From: Rhodanobacter ginsengisoli
GTDB taxonomy: Bacteria > Pseudomonadota > Gammaproteobacteria > Xanthomonadales > Rhodanobacteraceae
DNA: 64,000 nucleotides
Assembly: GCF_042657065.1 (NCBI RefSeq)
Contig: NZ_JBHSNF010000002.1
Coordinates: forward strand, 620,001-684,000
Reading direction: 5' to 3'
Part shown: piece by piece, positions 16,556 through 25,336 of the stretch
Layout of the letters: each line of letters opens with the position of its first letter
How positions within the stretch are numbered: the first letter of the stretch is position 1
Program-made: the position numbers and the translations under genes
The notes under the pieces: generated by a model
The model's database searches: none
What the model was told of the DNA's origin: nothing
Seen by the model: the letters and a program-made list of their open reading frames with translations, nothing else

Positions 16556-17872
16556 TCAGTCCTGCAGGGTGGGTTCACGCACGGCGCAGTGCGCCACGCA
16601 GCGGGCGATCGTGTCGAAGCTGTCCAGTCCGTACCAGAACACCTTCCAGCGCGGCTGCTTCAGGCAGCCGTCGGATTCGGCGTAATAGAACGGGTTGACC
16701 GTGTTGCCATGGCGCGAGCGCCAGAACAGCTGCGGATTCTGCTCGCGCATCAGTTGCCACACGGCGCGACCCAGGCCCTCGCCCTGCGCGTCGTCGAGCA
16801 CGGCGAACTTGTCCAGGTAGATCAGGCCTTCGGCCTCGACCAGGATCATCGCGGCGCGGTAGTTCTCGCTGACATAGATGCGGTGCGGCCGGGTGCGCTC
16901 GAAATAGTCCGCCACCAGGGTGCGGCCGAAGCTGGACTGGATCAGCTCGCGCATGCGCTCCCGGTCGATGCCGTCCCACGAGTCGAAGGTGAACACCTTC
17001 TCGCCGCGCCGCACCAGGGTGCCCGAGCCCTTGTGGGTGAACAGCTCCTTGGCCAGCTCCGCCGGCCGCGTGATCGACACCGACGAGGTCAGCGGCAGGT
17101 CGGCCAGCAGCTCGGCGATCTGCTCGATCTTCAGGCGCATGCCGCCGTTGAGCCACGGCTGCGCCATCAGGTGCTCGAACTCGGTGCTGAGGTTGATCGA
17201 GTCGATCACCTCGCCCTTGTCGTCGAGCAGGCCACCGGTGCCGGTGAGGAACACGATCTTGTACGGCTGCAGCACCCGCACCAGTTCGTTGGCGGCGAAA
17301 TCGGCATTGATGTTGAGAATCTGCCCCTCCTCCGTTTCACCGAGACTGGCGATCACCGGGATCGAGCCGGCGCGCAGGCTGGCATCGATCGGCGCCAGGT
17401 TGATGCTGCTGACCTTGCCGACCAGGCCGTAGACGTCGCGATCCAGGTACTCGGAGGTGAACACGCCCGACGGCACCGAGGTGGCGCGGGTATCCATCGA
17501 TTGCAGCGCCTCGACCAGGCGCAGGTTCTGCTCCTGGAACACCTTGCGCACGATCGCCAGCGCGCGCGGCGAGGTCACCCGCAGGCCGTTGACGGTCTGC
17601 TTCTCGATCCCCGCGGCGGCCAGCTCCTCGTCCAGCTGCGGACCGGCGCCGTGCAGCACGATCGGGGTGAGCCCGACCTGCTGCAGGAAAGTCAGCGACG
17701 AGGTGAGGTCCGACAGCTCGTCGCGCAGCACCGCGCCGCCGACCTTGACCACGGCGAAGCGCTTGGCGTCGAGCTGCGAGAAGCGCTTGAGGTACTGCTG
17801 GATTTCCTTGGCGCTGCCCATGCTCGAGAGCAGGCGCACGATGGTCTGACGGGTATTCTTATGCGCTTGCAC
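16556..17872 (-). CDS. argB: Bifunctional N-acetylglutamate synthase/kinase
   Basis: 438 aa. N-terminal amino-acid kinase domain (about 25-290; FAVVKVGGAVLRDEL, VLHGAGPQLDEELAAAGI, GTGGLLDDKGEVIDSI, NGGMRLKIEQI) fused to a C-terminal GNAT acetyltransferase domain (about 300-438; YVSENYRAAMILVE, LDKFAVLDDAQGEGLGRAVW, FWYGLDSF). The fusion performs the first two arginine steps and is typical of Xanthomonadales and a few alphaproteobacteria. I place the start at GTG 17872, giving VQAHKNTRQTIVRLLSSMG, which matches the known N-terminus; it overlaps argE' by 14 nt. An ATG at 17824 would remove a conserved helix. Confidence 0.94.
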   Translation of the reverse strand: MQAHKNTRQTIVRLLSSMGSAKEIQQYLKRFSQLDAKRFAVVKVGGAVLRDELSDLTSSLTFLQQVGLTPIVLHGAGPQLDEELAAAGIEKQTVNGLRVTSPRALAIVRKVFQEQNLRLVEALQSMDTRATSVPSGVFTSEYLDRDVYGLVGKVSSINLAPIDASLRAGSIPVIASLGETEEGQILNINADFAANELVRVLQPYKIVFLTGTGGLLDDKGEVIDSINLSTEFEHLMAQPWLNGGMRLKIEQIAELLADLPLTSSVSITRPAELAKELFTHKGSGTLVRRGEKVFTFDSWDGIDRERMRELIQSSFGRTLVADYFERTRPHRIYVSENYRAAMILVEAEGLIYLDKFAVLDDAQGEGLGRAVWQLMREQNPQLFWRSRHGNTVNPFYYAESDGCLKQPRWKVFWYGLDSFDTIARCVAHCAVREPTLQD

Positions 17873-18959
17873 GATTGACGATCCGGTAGATGGTTTCTGC
17901 GTAATTCTGCAATTGGTCGAGCAACACCCACTCGTCGGCGGCGTGCGCCTGGGCGATGTCGCCGGGGCCGTAGACGAAGGCCGTATAGCCGGCGGCGGAG
18001 AACAGCGCCGCCTCGGTCCAGAAGTCCACCGCGTTGCCGATCGGGATGTCCAGTTCGTCGGCCAGGTCACGCGCGGCCAACCGGTTCGCCTCGGCATTGG
18101 CGATGTCGCCGGCCGGCAGCGAGGCGCCGCGGAAAGTTTCGGAGAACTCCACCGGCAACGGCTCGACCAGCGTGCGGAAGTTCTCCAGCAACAGCTCCGG
18201 GTCCATCGACGGCAGCGGCCGGCAACCGAAGCGCAGCTCGGCGCTCGGCGCGATCATGTTCGCCTTGATGCCGCCCTCGATGCGACCGATGTTGAAGCGC
18301 AGTCCGGTGAGCCCGCCGAAGCGCTGATGCGACTGCGCCGCCACGAAATCCAGCGCCGCGTCACCCCAGCGAACGGCCTGGTGCAGCGCGCTGTCGCTGG
18401 GCTTCTGTTCGCCGGAAGCATGCCCGGCGTGTCCGGCAAAACGCATCAGCACCGACTGGATGCCGCGATGCGCCAGCACCGCCTCGCCGCGGGTCGGCTC
18501 GGCCACGATCACCGCCTCGTAGTCGTACGGACGAGCCAGGAAACCGGCGATGCAACGCGCGTCGTTCGCCTCCTCGTCGGTGGACAGCAGCAGCGCCATG
18601 TCGCCGTCGGTGGCCCGCGCCACCGCCAGCAAGGCGGCCGCCGCCCCCTTGATGTCGCAGGCGCCGAGGCCGATCGCACGGTCGCCGGTCACCCGCAGCA
18701 CATGCGGATCGGCGCTCCAGTGCGGCGAATCGGGCACCGTGTCCATGTGCACGTTGAACAGGTACTTCGGCTCCCCGCGCACCGCGTGCAGGGTCACCGC
18801 GCCAGCACCGTAGTCGGTGACGCGGACATCGAAGCCGGGCAGTTGCGCACGCACGTAATCGAACAGCCCGCCGGTGCCGATCGCCCGCGGCGGGTTGCGC
18901 GTGTCGAACGCGACCAGCGCCCGCAGGTGCTCCAGCGTGGCGTCGAGCAAGGCACTCAT
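17859..18959 (-). CDS. argE: N-acetyl-L-citrulline deacetylase (ArgE', M20 family)
   Basis: 366 aa zinc peptidase-like hydrolase. Removes the acetyl group from N-acetylcitrulline in the xanthomonad arginine route. Metal and catalytic motifs: NVHMDTVPD (about 71-79), GLGACDIKGAAAALLA (103-118), STDEEAND (about 132-139), AEPTRGEAVLAHRG and, at the C-terminus, VYGPGDIAQAHAADEWV. Close match to Xanthomonas acetylcitrulline deacetylase rather than E. coli ArgE. The ATG at 18959 overlaps the argG stop by ATGA; an ATG 21 nt upstream would lie within argG. Confidence 0.94.
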   Translation of the reverse strand: MSALLDATLEHLRALVAFDTRNPPRAIGTGGLFDYVRAQLPGFDVRVTDYGAGAVTLHAVRGEPKYLFNVHMDTVPDSPHWSADPHVLRVTGDRAIGLGACDIKGAAAALLAVARATDGDMALLLSTDEEANDARCIAGFLARPYDYEAVIVAEPTRGEAVLAHRGIQSVLMRFAGHAGHASGEQKPSDSALHQAVRWGDAALDFVAAQSHQRFGGLTGLRFNIGRIEGGIKANMIAPSAELRFGCRPLPSMDPELLLENFRTLVEPLPVEFSETFRGASLPAGDIANAEANRLAARDLADELDIPIGNAVDFWTEAALFSAAGYTAFVYGPGDIAQAHAADEWVLLDQLQNYAETIYRIVNRASA

Positions 18960-20149
18960 CCGCGGTTGACCTCCGCCCACAGCGTGCTGCTCATGCCGAA
19001 CAGCTTGATGAAGCCCTCGGCCTCAGCCACGCCCCAGTCGGCCGACTGCGCGTAGGTAGCCCCCTTGGCATTGAGGATGTGCTTCGACTCGACCGCAACC
19101 GCCCCGACGCTGCCACCGTTCGTCTCCAGCGTCACCGTGCCGTTGACGGTGGACTGGCTCGACGCCAGGAACGCTTCCAGGTCGGTCTTCAGCGGATCGT
19201 GGAAGAAACCCTCGTAGACCAGCTCCACCCACTTGCGCGCCACGTCGGGCTTGAAGCGGTTCTGCTGCTTGCTCAGCACCGCCTCCTCCAGCGCCCGATG
19301 CGCCGCCAGCAGCGCGGTCAGGCCCGGCGCCTCGAAGATGATGCGGCCCTTCAGGCCGATCGTGGTGTCGCCGGTGTAGAGGCCGCGACCGACCCCGTAC
19401 TCTGCGAACAGTCCGTTGAGCCGGGCCAGCATGGTGTGCCCGGCGATCGTCTCGCCGTCCAGCGTCACCGCCTCGCCGTTGACGAAGCCGATCTTCACCC
19501 GCAGCGTTTCGGACGGCCATTCGGCGCGCGGCTTGCACCAGCCCACCGCGCCCTCGCCCGGCGCCTGCCAGCGATCGATCTCGCCGCCGGACATGGTCAG
19601 CCCGAGCAGGTTCTCGTTGATGGTGTAGGCCTGCTGCCTGGCGCGCACACCGAAGCCGCGCTCTTCCAGATAGGCCTGCTCGTAGGCGCGGGTCTGCGTA
19701 TGCTCCTTCTGGATCTCGCGGATCGGCGCCACGATCTCGTAGTCACCCAGCGCCTTCACCGCCAGGTCGAAGCGCACCTGGTCGTTGCCCATGCCGGTGC
19801 AGCCGTGCGCGATCACCCGGGTACCCAGTTCGGCGGCGCGCCTGAGCGCGGCTTCGACGATCAGGTAGCGATCCGACACCAGCAGCGGGTATTGCCCCTG
19901 GTACCCCTCGCCGGCCCACACGAACGGCTTGACGAAACCGGCCCAGATCGCCGGACCGCCATCGACGGTAACGTGCGAGGCGACGCCCAGCTCCGCCGCA
20001 CGCTGCTCGATGAAGGCACGCTCCTCGGCATCGACGCCACCGGTATCGGCGAACACCGTGTGCACGGCCCAGCCGCGCTCCTGCAGGTAAGGCACGCAGA
20101 AGCTGGTGTCGAGGCCACCGGAAAAGGCGAGGACGATGTCTTTGCTCAT
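18956..20149 (-). CDS. argG: Argininosuccinate synthase
   Basis: 397 aa. Joins citrulline and aspartate with ATP. N-terminal pyrophosphatase motif AFSGGLDTSFCVPYL (about 8-22), GCTGMGNDQVRFD (about 122-134) and TINENLLG are present. This is the form found with the acetylcitrulline pathway. The ATG at 20149 gives the standard MSKDIVLAFSGG start; it lies 25 nt downstream of the OsmC-like gene and overlaps argE' by 4 nt. Confidence 0.97.
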   Translation of the reverse strand: MSKDIVLAFSGGLDTSFCVPYLQERGWAVHTVFADTGGVDAEERAFIEQRAAELGVASHVTVDGGPAIWAGFVKPFVWAGEGYQGQYPLLVSDRYLIVEAALRRAAELGTRVIAHGCTGMGNDQVRFDLAVKALGDYEIVAPIREIQKEHTQTRAYEQAYLEERGFGVRARQQAYTINENLLGLTMSGGEIDRWQAPGEGAVGWCKPRAEWPSETLRVKIGFVNGEAVTLDGETIAGHTMLARLNGLFAEYGVGRGLYTGDTTIGLKGRIIFEAPGLTALLAAHRALEEAVLSKQQNRFKPDVARKWVELVYEGFFHDPLKTDLEAFLASSQSTVNGTVTLETNGGSVGAVAVESKHILNAKGATYAQSADWGVAEAEGFIKLFGMSSTLWAEVNRG

Positions 20150-20174
20150 GGTTTGCAGATCCTGAAGAAGTCGG

Positions 20175-20648
20175 TCAGACGGAAGCGACGACGATGCGCG
20201 GTTCGCAGCGCACCGGAAAATTGACGGAGTTGGCGATGAAGCAGGCATGGTGCGCATCCGCGTGGGCCGCCTCGGCCTTCGCCGGGTCGCTGGCGGCGCT
20301 GATCGTCACGGTGGGACGCAGCACCACCTCGACGAAGCGCCCGCTGTTGCCCTCGGTCGCCATGCGGCCTTCGGCGGCGTCGCTGTAGCCCGTCACCACC
20401 ACGCCGGCCACGGTCGCCATGTGCAGGTAGGACAACATGTGACAGGTCGACAGCGCGGCCACCAGCATGTCCTCGGGGTTGTGCCTGGCGGCGTCGCCGC
20501 GGAAGGTGGGATCGGACGAGCCGGCCAGGGTCGGCTTGCCCGCGATGCGGATCTCGTGATCCCGGCTGTAATTGCGATAGCCGTCGGTGCCGCTGCCGAG
20601 ATTGCCGGTCCACTCCACGTCGACGCGATAACGATGCTGGTGGGTCAC
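20175..20648 (-). CDS. OsmC family protein
   Basis: 157 aa. OsmC/Ohr-fold proteins reduce organic peroxides through two cysteines. Both are visible: Cys in LSTCHMLSYLHMA (about residue 68) and in HHACFIANSVNFPV (about 135). GTG start at 20648 overlaps the stop of the upstream PaiB-like gene (GTGA), so they are coupled. Family members include general OsmC-like proteins as well as true hydroperoxide reductases; which applies is not determined. Its position inside the arginine operon is noteworthy. Confidence 0.86.
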   Translation of the reverse strand: MTHQHRYRVDVEWTGNLGSGTDGYRNYSRDHEIRIAGKPTLAGSSDPTFRGDAARHNPEDMLVAALSTCHMLSYLHMATVAGVVVTGYSDAAEGRMATEGNSGRFVEVVLRPTVTISAASDPAKAEAAHADAHHACFIANSVNFPVRCEPRIVVASV

Positions 20649-21268
20649 GGCGCGGAATCCTCCTGCTGTGCCATCAGTGCAGCCAGCTCCGTGTCGCCGT
20701 CGCCGTCCCGCGCGCGCAGGCCGTCGATGACGCCCGCGCGATTGCGTGCGGGATGGTTCTGGCTGAGCTTGAACTTGCCCTCGATGCGCTCGACCGCGAC
20801 CTCGAGGCCGACGATCGCCCGCAGCGACTTTTCGATATGGTCTTCCGGCGCATCGCTGACTTTCCATGCCGGCGCCTGAGCCGCCTCATGGCGATCGGTC
20901 AGCGTCTCGAGCAGGCGGCGCAACCAGGCGGCATCGTCGATCACCTTCAGCCGCCCATGCACGTGCACCACCGCGTAATTCCAGGTCGGCACCTCGCGCC
21001 CGGTCTCGTGCTTGCTCGGGTACCAGTTCGGGCTGACGTAGCCGTCCGGGCCGCGGAAGATCAGCAGTACCTCGGCGCCATCCATCCGCGCCAGTTCGTT
21101 GCCGCGGGCCACATGGCCGCGCAGCACCTCGCCCACCCGCTCGAACGGCAGGTGGTTGGCACTCAGTCCGTCCACCGTGTGGACGACCAGTGTGGCGAAG
21201 GGGTACGCATGGATCAGCCCGTGCAGCGCCTCGCTGCGTGTCTCGCGAAAAGAGCCCGGCAGGTACAT
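20645..21268 (-). CDS. PaiB-like FMN-binding protein
   Basis: 207 aa. Split-barrel flavin-binding fold with PaiB signatures: FVSPNWYPSK-type block (YVSPNWYPSKHETGREVPTW read in pieces, about 77-96), NYAVVHVHGRL, and GKFKLSQN near residue 166. The family is usually annotated as FMN-binding negative transcriptional regulator, though DNA binding is doubtful for many members. Begins 1 nt after argF' and overlaps the OsmC-like gene by 4 nt, so it is an internal operon gene. Confidence 0.85.
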   Translation of the reverse strand: MYLPGSFRETRSEALHGLIHAYPFATLVVHTVDGLSANHLPFERVGEVLRGHVARGNELARMDGAEVLLIFRGPDGYVSPNWYPSKHETGREVPTWNYAVVHVHGRLKVIDDAAWLRRLLETLTDRHEAAQAPAWKVSDAPEDHIEKSLRAIVGLEVAVERIEGKFKLSQNHPARNRAGVIDGLRARDGDGDTELAALMAQQEDSAP

Positions 21269-21269
21269 T

Positions 21270-22280
21270 TCAGACTCCGGCGCCGAGCAGGGAAGCCATC
21301 ACCGCCTTCTGCACATGCAGGCGGTTCTCCGCCTCGTCGATGGCGATGCAGGCAGGGGAGTCCATCACCGCATCCGTGGCCTTGATGTTCCGGCGCAGCG
21401 GCAGGCAGTGGCTGAACAGGCCGTTGTTGGTCAACGCCATCTTCGCCTCGTCGACGATGAAGTGCTTGCTGGCCTCGCGGATCGGCTTCTCCTGTTCCCA
21501 GCGGCCGAAGAACGGCAAGGCGCCCCAGCTCTTCGCGTAGATGACGTCCGCGCCGGCATAGGCCTCCTCGATGTCATGGCTGACCTTCAGCGAACCACCG
21601 TTCTCCTCGGCATTCTGGCGACCGAACGCCATGTAGCGCTCGTCCAGCACGTAGTCGGGCGTCGGGCACAGCAGGGTCACGTCCATGCCCATCCGGGTCG
21701 CGATCAGCAGCGCCGAATTGGCCACGGCGGTGTTGAGCGGTTTCGGATGGTAGGTCCAGGTCAGCACGTACTTGCGGTTCTGCAGGTCGCCCAGGTGCTC
21801 CTTCAGGGCCAGCGCATGGGCCAGCTCCTGACAGGGATGGGTGATCGTCTCCATGTTGATCACCGGCACCGTGGCGTATCGGGCGAACGCCTTGATCACC
21901 GTGTCCTGGCGATCCACCGCCCAGTCCTGGAACTTCGGAAAGGCGCGCACGGCGATCAGGTCGACATAGCGGCTGAGCACCCGCGCCACCTCGGCGATGT
22001 GCTCTTCGGTATCACCGTCCATCACGCTGCCGACCTCGAATTCGATCGGCCATGCATCCTTGCCGGGCGCCAGCACGATCGCGTGCCCGCCGAGCTGGAA
22101 GGCGCCCAGCTCGAAGCTGGTCCGCGTGCGCATCGAGGGATTGAAGAACAGCAGGGCGATCGACCGGCCGGCAAGCTGGGCCCCGCGCGGCGAGCGCTTG
22201 AATTCGGCAGCCTGTGCCAGCAACGCGTCGATCTCGGCGCGACTGCAGTCCTGCGTAGTGATGAAATGCCTGATGGTCAT
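21270..22280 (-). CDS. argF: N-acetylornithine carbamoyltransferase (ArgF')
   Basis: 336 aa. Transfers carbamoyl phosphate to N-acetylornithine, making N-acetylcitrulline. Carbamoyl-phosphate motif FNPSMRTRTSFELG (46-59), HPCQELAHALAL (148-159) and HCLPLRRNIKATDAVMD (291-307) are present. Trp77 and Glu92, the residues that set acetylornithine specificity in the Xanthomonas campestris enzyme, are conserved at the same positions; Lys300 aligns with the carboxylated lysine of that enzyme. First gene of the arginine operon. Immediately upstream is a strong intrinsic terminator and a short ORF overlapping its start. Confidence 0.96.
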   Translation of the reverse strand: MTIRHFITTQDCSRAEIDALLAQAAEFKRSPRGAQLAGRSIALLFFNPSMRTRTSFELGAFQLGGHAIVLAPGKDAWPIEFEVGSVMDGDTEEHIAEVARVLSRYVDLIAVRAFPKFQDWAVDRQDTVIKAFARYATVPVINMETITHPCQELAHALALKEHLGDLQNRKYVLTWTYHPKPLNTAVANSALLIATRMGMDVTLLCPTPDYVLDERYMAFGRQNAEENGGSLKVSHDIEEAYAGADVIYAKSWGALPFFGRWEQEKPIREASKHFIVDEAKMALTNNGLFSHCLPLRRNIKATDAVMDSPACIAIDEAENRLHVQKAVMASLLGAGV

Positions 22281-22345
22281 GATTTATCCCGATCCAGAAC
22301 ACAAAAAACCCGGCACGCAGGCCGGGTTTTATCGTCGATACACAT
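22277..22345 (-). CDS. Possible 22-aa leader ORF overlapping argF'
   Basis: ATG at 22343-22345 reads 22 codons and stops at TGA 22277-22279, overlapping the argF' ATG (ATGA). It spans the terminator hairpin at 22303-22330 and contains three Arg codons (all CGG). No strong ribosome binding site is visible, so translation is uncertain; if translated, ribosomes would disrupt the terminator and hand over to argF'. Confidence 0.3.
   Translation of the reverse strand: MCIDDKTRPACRVFCVLDRDKS
22303..22330 (-). terminator. Intrinsic terminator in the argF' leader (possible attenuator)
   Basis: On the minus strand AACCCGGC, a short loop and GCCGGGTT followed by TTTT, ending about 23 nt before the argF' start codon. 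It points toward argF' and so would stop transcripts entering the operon unless the structure is overcome. Confidence 0.7.
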
Positions 22346-22538
22346 GAAACGCGTGCGACAGCCTACCCGGCCGAGTATCGATACAACGGTCGGCGCGCAC
22401 GCGACGTCATGCCAGCAGCCGCGCGGGCGCTGGTGAGTACGGTGGCGGTATAGACGGCTGCGGACATGCAGATTCCAGGTAGTTGGCTCGCATGATGGCG
22501 ATAATTCCGCTGCCATGCAACAAAAAATTCGAAGCCTG

Positions 22539-22569
22539 AAAACAACGCCGCCGCCCCGGGGCGGCGGCG
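22539..22569 (-). terminator. Intrinsic terminator of the glycine-zipper gene
   Basis: On the minus strand, 10-bp GC-only arms (22546-22569, CGCCGCCGCC / GGCGGCGGCG) followed by TTGTTTTC, starting 20 nt after the stop codon at 22589. Confidence 0.7.
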
Positions 22570-22588
22570 TCGGATGGCACACGGCGAC

Positions 22589-23122
22589 TCAATCGGCCGG
22601 GTCGACCCGCACGCGAACGCGCAGGCGCTCGCCCGGGTCGTAGCTGAGCCGGGACATGTAAACCTCGCCGCGATAACGGTACTCGACGTCATAGCCGATG
22701 ATCCGGCGCTGCTCGCTGACCGTATCGACCTCACGGCAACGGGTCTGCGTGGTCGCGTAATCGCCGCCATGGTCCGATACCCGGTTGCCGACCGCACCGC
22801 CGGCCACGGCACCGACCACGGTGGCAGCCGTGCGGCCGTCGCCCTTGCCCACGGTGTGGCCGAGCACGCCGCCGATCACCGCACCCAGCACGGTCCCGGC
22901 GGCGCTGTTGCCGCGATCACGCTGCACCACCTGCTGGTCGTAGCACTGCTGCTGCGGCACATTGGTGCGGGTGACGCCCTGCACGGGATCCGCACGCAGC
23001 ACATCGGCCCAGCCGTAATGGGCATTGTCATCGCCATTGCCGGGATAGCGCGCGTCCTGTGCGTGGACCACACCGGTGGCCATCAAGGCCATTACCAGTG
23101 CAGAGAACCATATCTTGGTCAT
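22589..23122 (-). CDS. Glycine zipper 2TM domain envelope protein
   Basis: 177 aa. Signal peptide at residues 1-21 (ALVMALMATGVVHAQ). Residues about 75-112 form two glycine-zipper membrane helices (GTVLGAVIGGVLGHTVGKG and ATVVGAVAGGAVGNRV), as in the Rickettsia 17 kDa antigen and SlyB-like family; the C-terminal part has CREVDTVSEQRRIIGYDVEYRYRG, typical of the family. Start at 23122 chosen for its GGGAGCT site and clean signal peptide; an upstream ATG at 23173 lacks both. Located in the cell envelope; precise role unknown. A terminator follows. Confidence 0.85.
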   Translation of the reverse strand: MTKIWFSALVMALMATGVVHAQDARYPGNGDDNAHYGWADVLRADPVQGVTRTNVPQQQCYDQQVVQRDRGNSAAGTVLGAVIGGVLGHTVGKGDGRTAATVVGAVAGGAVGNRVSDHGGDYATTQTRCREVDTVSEQRRIIGYDVEYRYRGEVYMSRLSYDPGERLRVRVRVDPAD

Positions 23123-23311
23123 TGCGAGCTCCCATTGCGAACTTCGATGCGCTTGTGCGCGGGCTGACTGCATTGGAACAAATTCACGCTGAATACATCC
23201 TTTAGGATCAAGGCAGGCGCCGCTTTCCCACCATCCCGCTCACACCTTGTTAAGATGCGTGGCTGGTCACGCCCTGCCGGTGCGCGGCCCCACGCCGCGG
23301 ATTTTTCACCG

Positions 23312-24682
23312 ATGCCGATATCGCTCTACAACAGCCTGACCCGACGCACCGAACCGTTCAGCCCGCTCGATCCCGACCGGGTGACCATGTATCTGTGCGG
23401 CCCGACCGTCTACAACTACGTGCACATCGGCAACGCCCGCGGCCCGGTGGTGTTCGACGTGCTGGCCCGGCTGCTGCGCCGGCATTACCCGCGAGTGGTC
23501 TATGCCCGCAACATCACCGACGTTGACGACAAGATCAACGCCGCCGCCCAGGCACAGGGCGTGGAGATCGGCACGATCACGGGGAAATTCACCCAGGCCT
23601 ATCGCGAGGACATGGCTGGTCTCGGCATCGCCCCCCCCGATCTCGAGCCGCATGCAACCGCGCATATCCAGCCGATCATCGTGATGATCGAGCAGCTGAT
23701 TGCCGGTGGCCATGCCTACGCGGCCGAAGGGCACGTGCTGTTCGACGTCAGTTCGTATGCGCCGTACGGCAACCTGTCCGGTCGCGATACCGAGGAGCTG
23801 ATCGCCGGCGCGCGGGTCGAAGTGGCACCGTACAAGAAAAATCCGGCCGACTTCGTGTTGTGGAAGCCCTCGACACCCGAGCTGCCGGGCTGGGACAGCC
23901 CGTGGGGCCTCGGCCGCCCCGGCTGGCACATCGAATGCTCGGCGATGAGCGCGGCGCATCTGGGCGAGACCATCGATATCCATGCTGGCGGCATCGACCT
24001 GCTGTTTCCGCACCACGAAAACGAGGTCGCCCAGTCCACCTGCGCCCACGGCGGCAAGGTCTTCGCGCGCTGGTGGATGCACAACGGCATGCTGACCTTC
24101 GACGGTCGCAAGATGTCCAAGTCGCTGGGCAACGTGCTGCTGGTGCACGAATTGCTGCAATCGCACCCGCCCGAAGCGCTGCGCCTGCGCCTGCTGAGCG
24201 GTCACTACCGGCAGCCGCTGGACTGGTCCGGCGGCGCCATCCAGCAAGCCGTGAGCACGCTGGACGGCTGGTATCGCGTGCTGCGCGACCTGGCCCACGT
24301 CGAACTGCCGGCCGGCGATCTGCCGATTCCCGAGCGGGTCGAGCAGGCCCTGTGCGACGATCTCAATACGCCACAGGCACTGGCCGAGCTGTCCGTGCTG
24401 GCCGATGCCGCGCGTCAGTCGGGCAGTGCCGAGGCGAAGGCCGCGCTGCTCGGGGGAGGCGCCCTGCTCGGCCTGCTGCAACAGGATGCGGAGGCCTGGT
24501 TCAAACGTGGCGAGAGCGCGGTCGACGAGGCACGCATCGAAGATCTGCTGCAGCAACGCCGTGCCGCCCGCGCCGCCCGCGATTTTGCCCGCGCCGATGC
24601 GATCCGCGACGAGCTCACCGCCATGGGTATCGCGATCGAGGATGGTGCCCAGGGCACGCGCTGGAGCGTGCTGCAAAGCTGA
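23312..24682 (+). CDS. cysS: Cysteinyl-tRNA synthetase
   Basis: 456 aa class I aminoacyl-tRNA synthetase. Active-site motifs HIGN (38-41, HIGH equivalent) and KMSKS (267-271). Zinc ligand Cys29 in YLCGPTVYN is visible, with C and H ligands in GWHIECSAMSA and PHHENEVAQ. Start at 23312 gives the usual MPISLYNSLTRR opening; the longer frame from 23255 has no support. Stand-alone gene followed by sufE. Confidence 0.97.
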   Translation: MPISLYNSLTRRTEPFSPLDPDRVTMYLCGPTVYNYVHIGNARGPVVFDVLARLLRRHYPRVVYARNITDVDDKINAAAQAQGVEIGTITGKFTQAYREDMAGLGIAPPDLEPHATAHIQPIIVMIEQLIAGGHAYAAEGHVLFDVSSYAPYGNLSGRDTEELIAGARVEVAPYKKNPADFVLWKPSTPELPGWDSPWGLGRPGWHIECSAMSAAHLGETIDIHAGGIDLLFPHHENEVAQSTCAHGGKVFARWWMHNGMLTFDGRKMSKSLGNVLLVHELLQSHPPEALRLRLLSGHYRQPLDWSGGAIQQAVSTLDGWYRVLRDLAHVELPAGDLPIPERVEQALCDDLNTPQALAELSVLADAARQSGSAEAKAALLGGGALLGLLQQDAEAWFKRGESAVDEARIEDLLQQRRAARAARDFARADAIRDELTAMGIAIEDGAQGTRWSVLQS

Positions 24683-24735
24683 GCGGCGTTCGTGCGCGTT
24701 CGTTAAATCGGTCCGCTCGGGCGATAATGGCCGGC

Positions 24736-25197
24736 ATGAACACACCCGTCACAACCAGCATCGAGCAGGCGCAGCAGGATATCGCCGAGGAATTCGCCTT
24801 TTTCGGCGACTGGACCGAGCGCTACCAGTACCTGATCGATCTCGGCAAGCAGCTGCCGCCGTTTCCCGAAGCAGGCAAGACCGAGGCATATCGCGTGCAC
24901 GGCTGCCAGTCGATGGTCTGGCTGGTCCCTACCGGCGATGCGGAAAAAATGCATTTCGAGGCGATCAGCGACTCGGCCATCGTCTCCGGCCTGATCGCCC
25001 TCGTGCTGCGGGTGTATTCGGATCGTTCCGCACGGGAAATCGTCGCCACCGAGCCGCGCTTCATCGCCACGATCGGCCTGGCCAAGCACCTGTCGCCGAC
25101 CCGGTCCAACGGCTTGGCCGCCATGCTGGCGAAGTTGAAGGGTTACGCGGCACGGGCCCTGGAAGACACCGCGACGAAGGCAGGGCGGCAGGCGTAA
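24736..25197 (+). CDS. sufE: SufE family sulfur-transfer protein
   Basis: 153 aa. SufE accepts persulfide sulfur from the cysteine desulfurase SufS for Fe-S cluster assembly. The active Cys57 lies in YRVHGCQSMVWLV, the conserved SufE loop, and SNGLAAMLAKLKGYA forms the typical C-terminal helix. The start is ambiguous: ATG 24727 or ATG 24736, three codons apart, neither with a strong ribosome binding site. No sufBCDS genes are in the window, so it could alternatively serve a different desulfurase (CsdE-like). Confidence 0.88.
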   Translation: MNTPVTTSIEQAQQDIAEEFAFFGDWTERYQYLIDLGKQLPPFPEAGKTEAYRVHGCQSMVWLVPTGDAEKMHFEAISDSAIVSGLIALVLRVYSDRSAREIVATEPRFIATIGLAKHLSPTRSNGLAAMLAKLKGYAARALEDTATKAGRQA

Positions 25198-25280
25198 CGA
25201 GGCGGCGCCCCGGGAACCCGCACCGCCCTAACCGGGGCTCTTGCCGCCCGCCTCGCGTGCACGGCCCGCGACTCCGAAAA

Positions 25281-25311
25281 GACGAAACCCCGCACGCGGC
25301 GGGGTTTCGTC
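25281..25311. terminator. Bidirectional terminator between sufE and dksA-like gene
   Basis: 13-bp perfect arms (25281-25293 and 25299-25311) of GACGAAACCCCGC with a 5-nt loop, located between two convergent genes. Confidence 0.7.
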
Positions 25312-25336
25312 GACTGGCACTGGCCAACGGCCGAAA

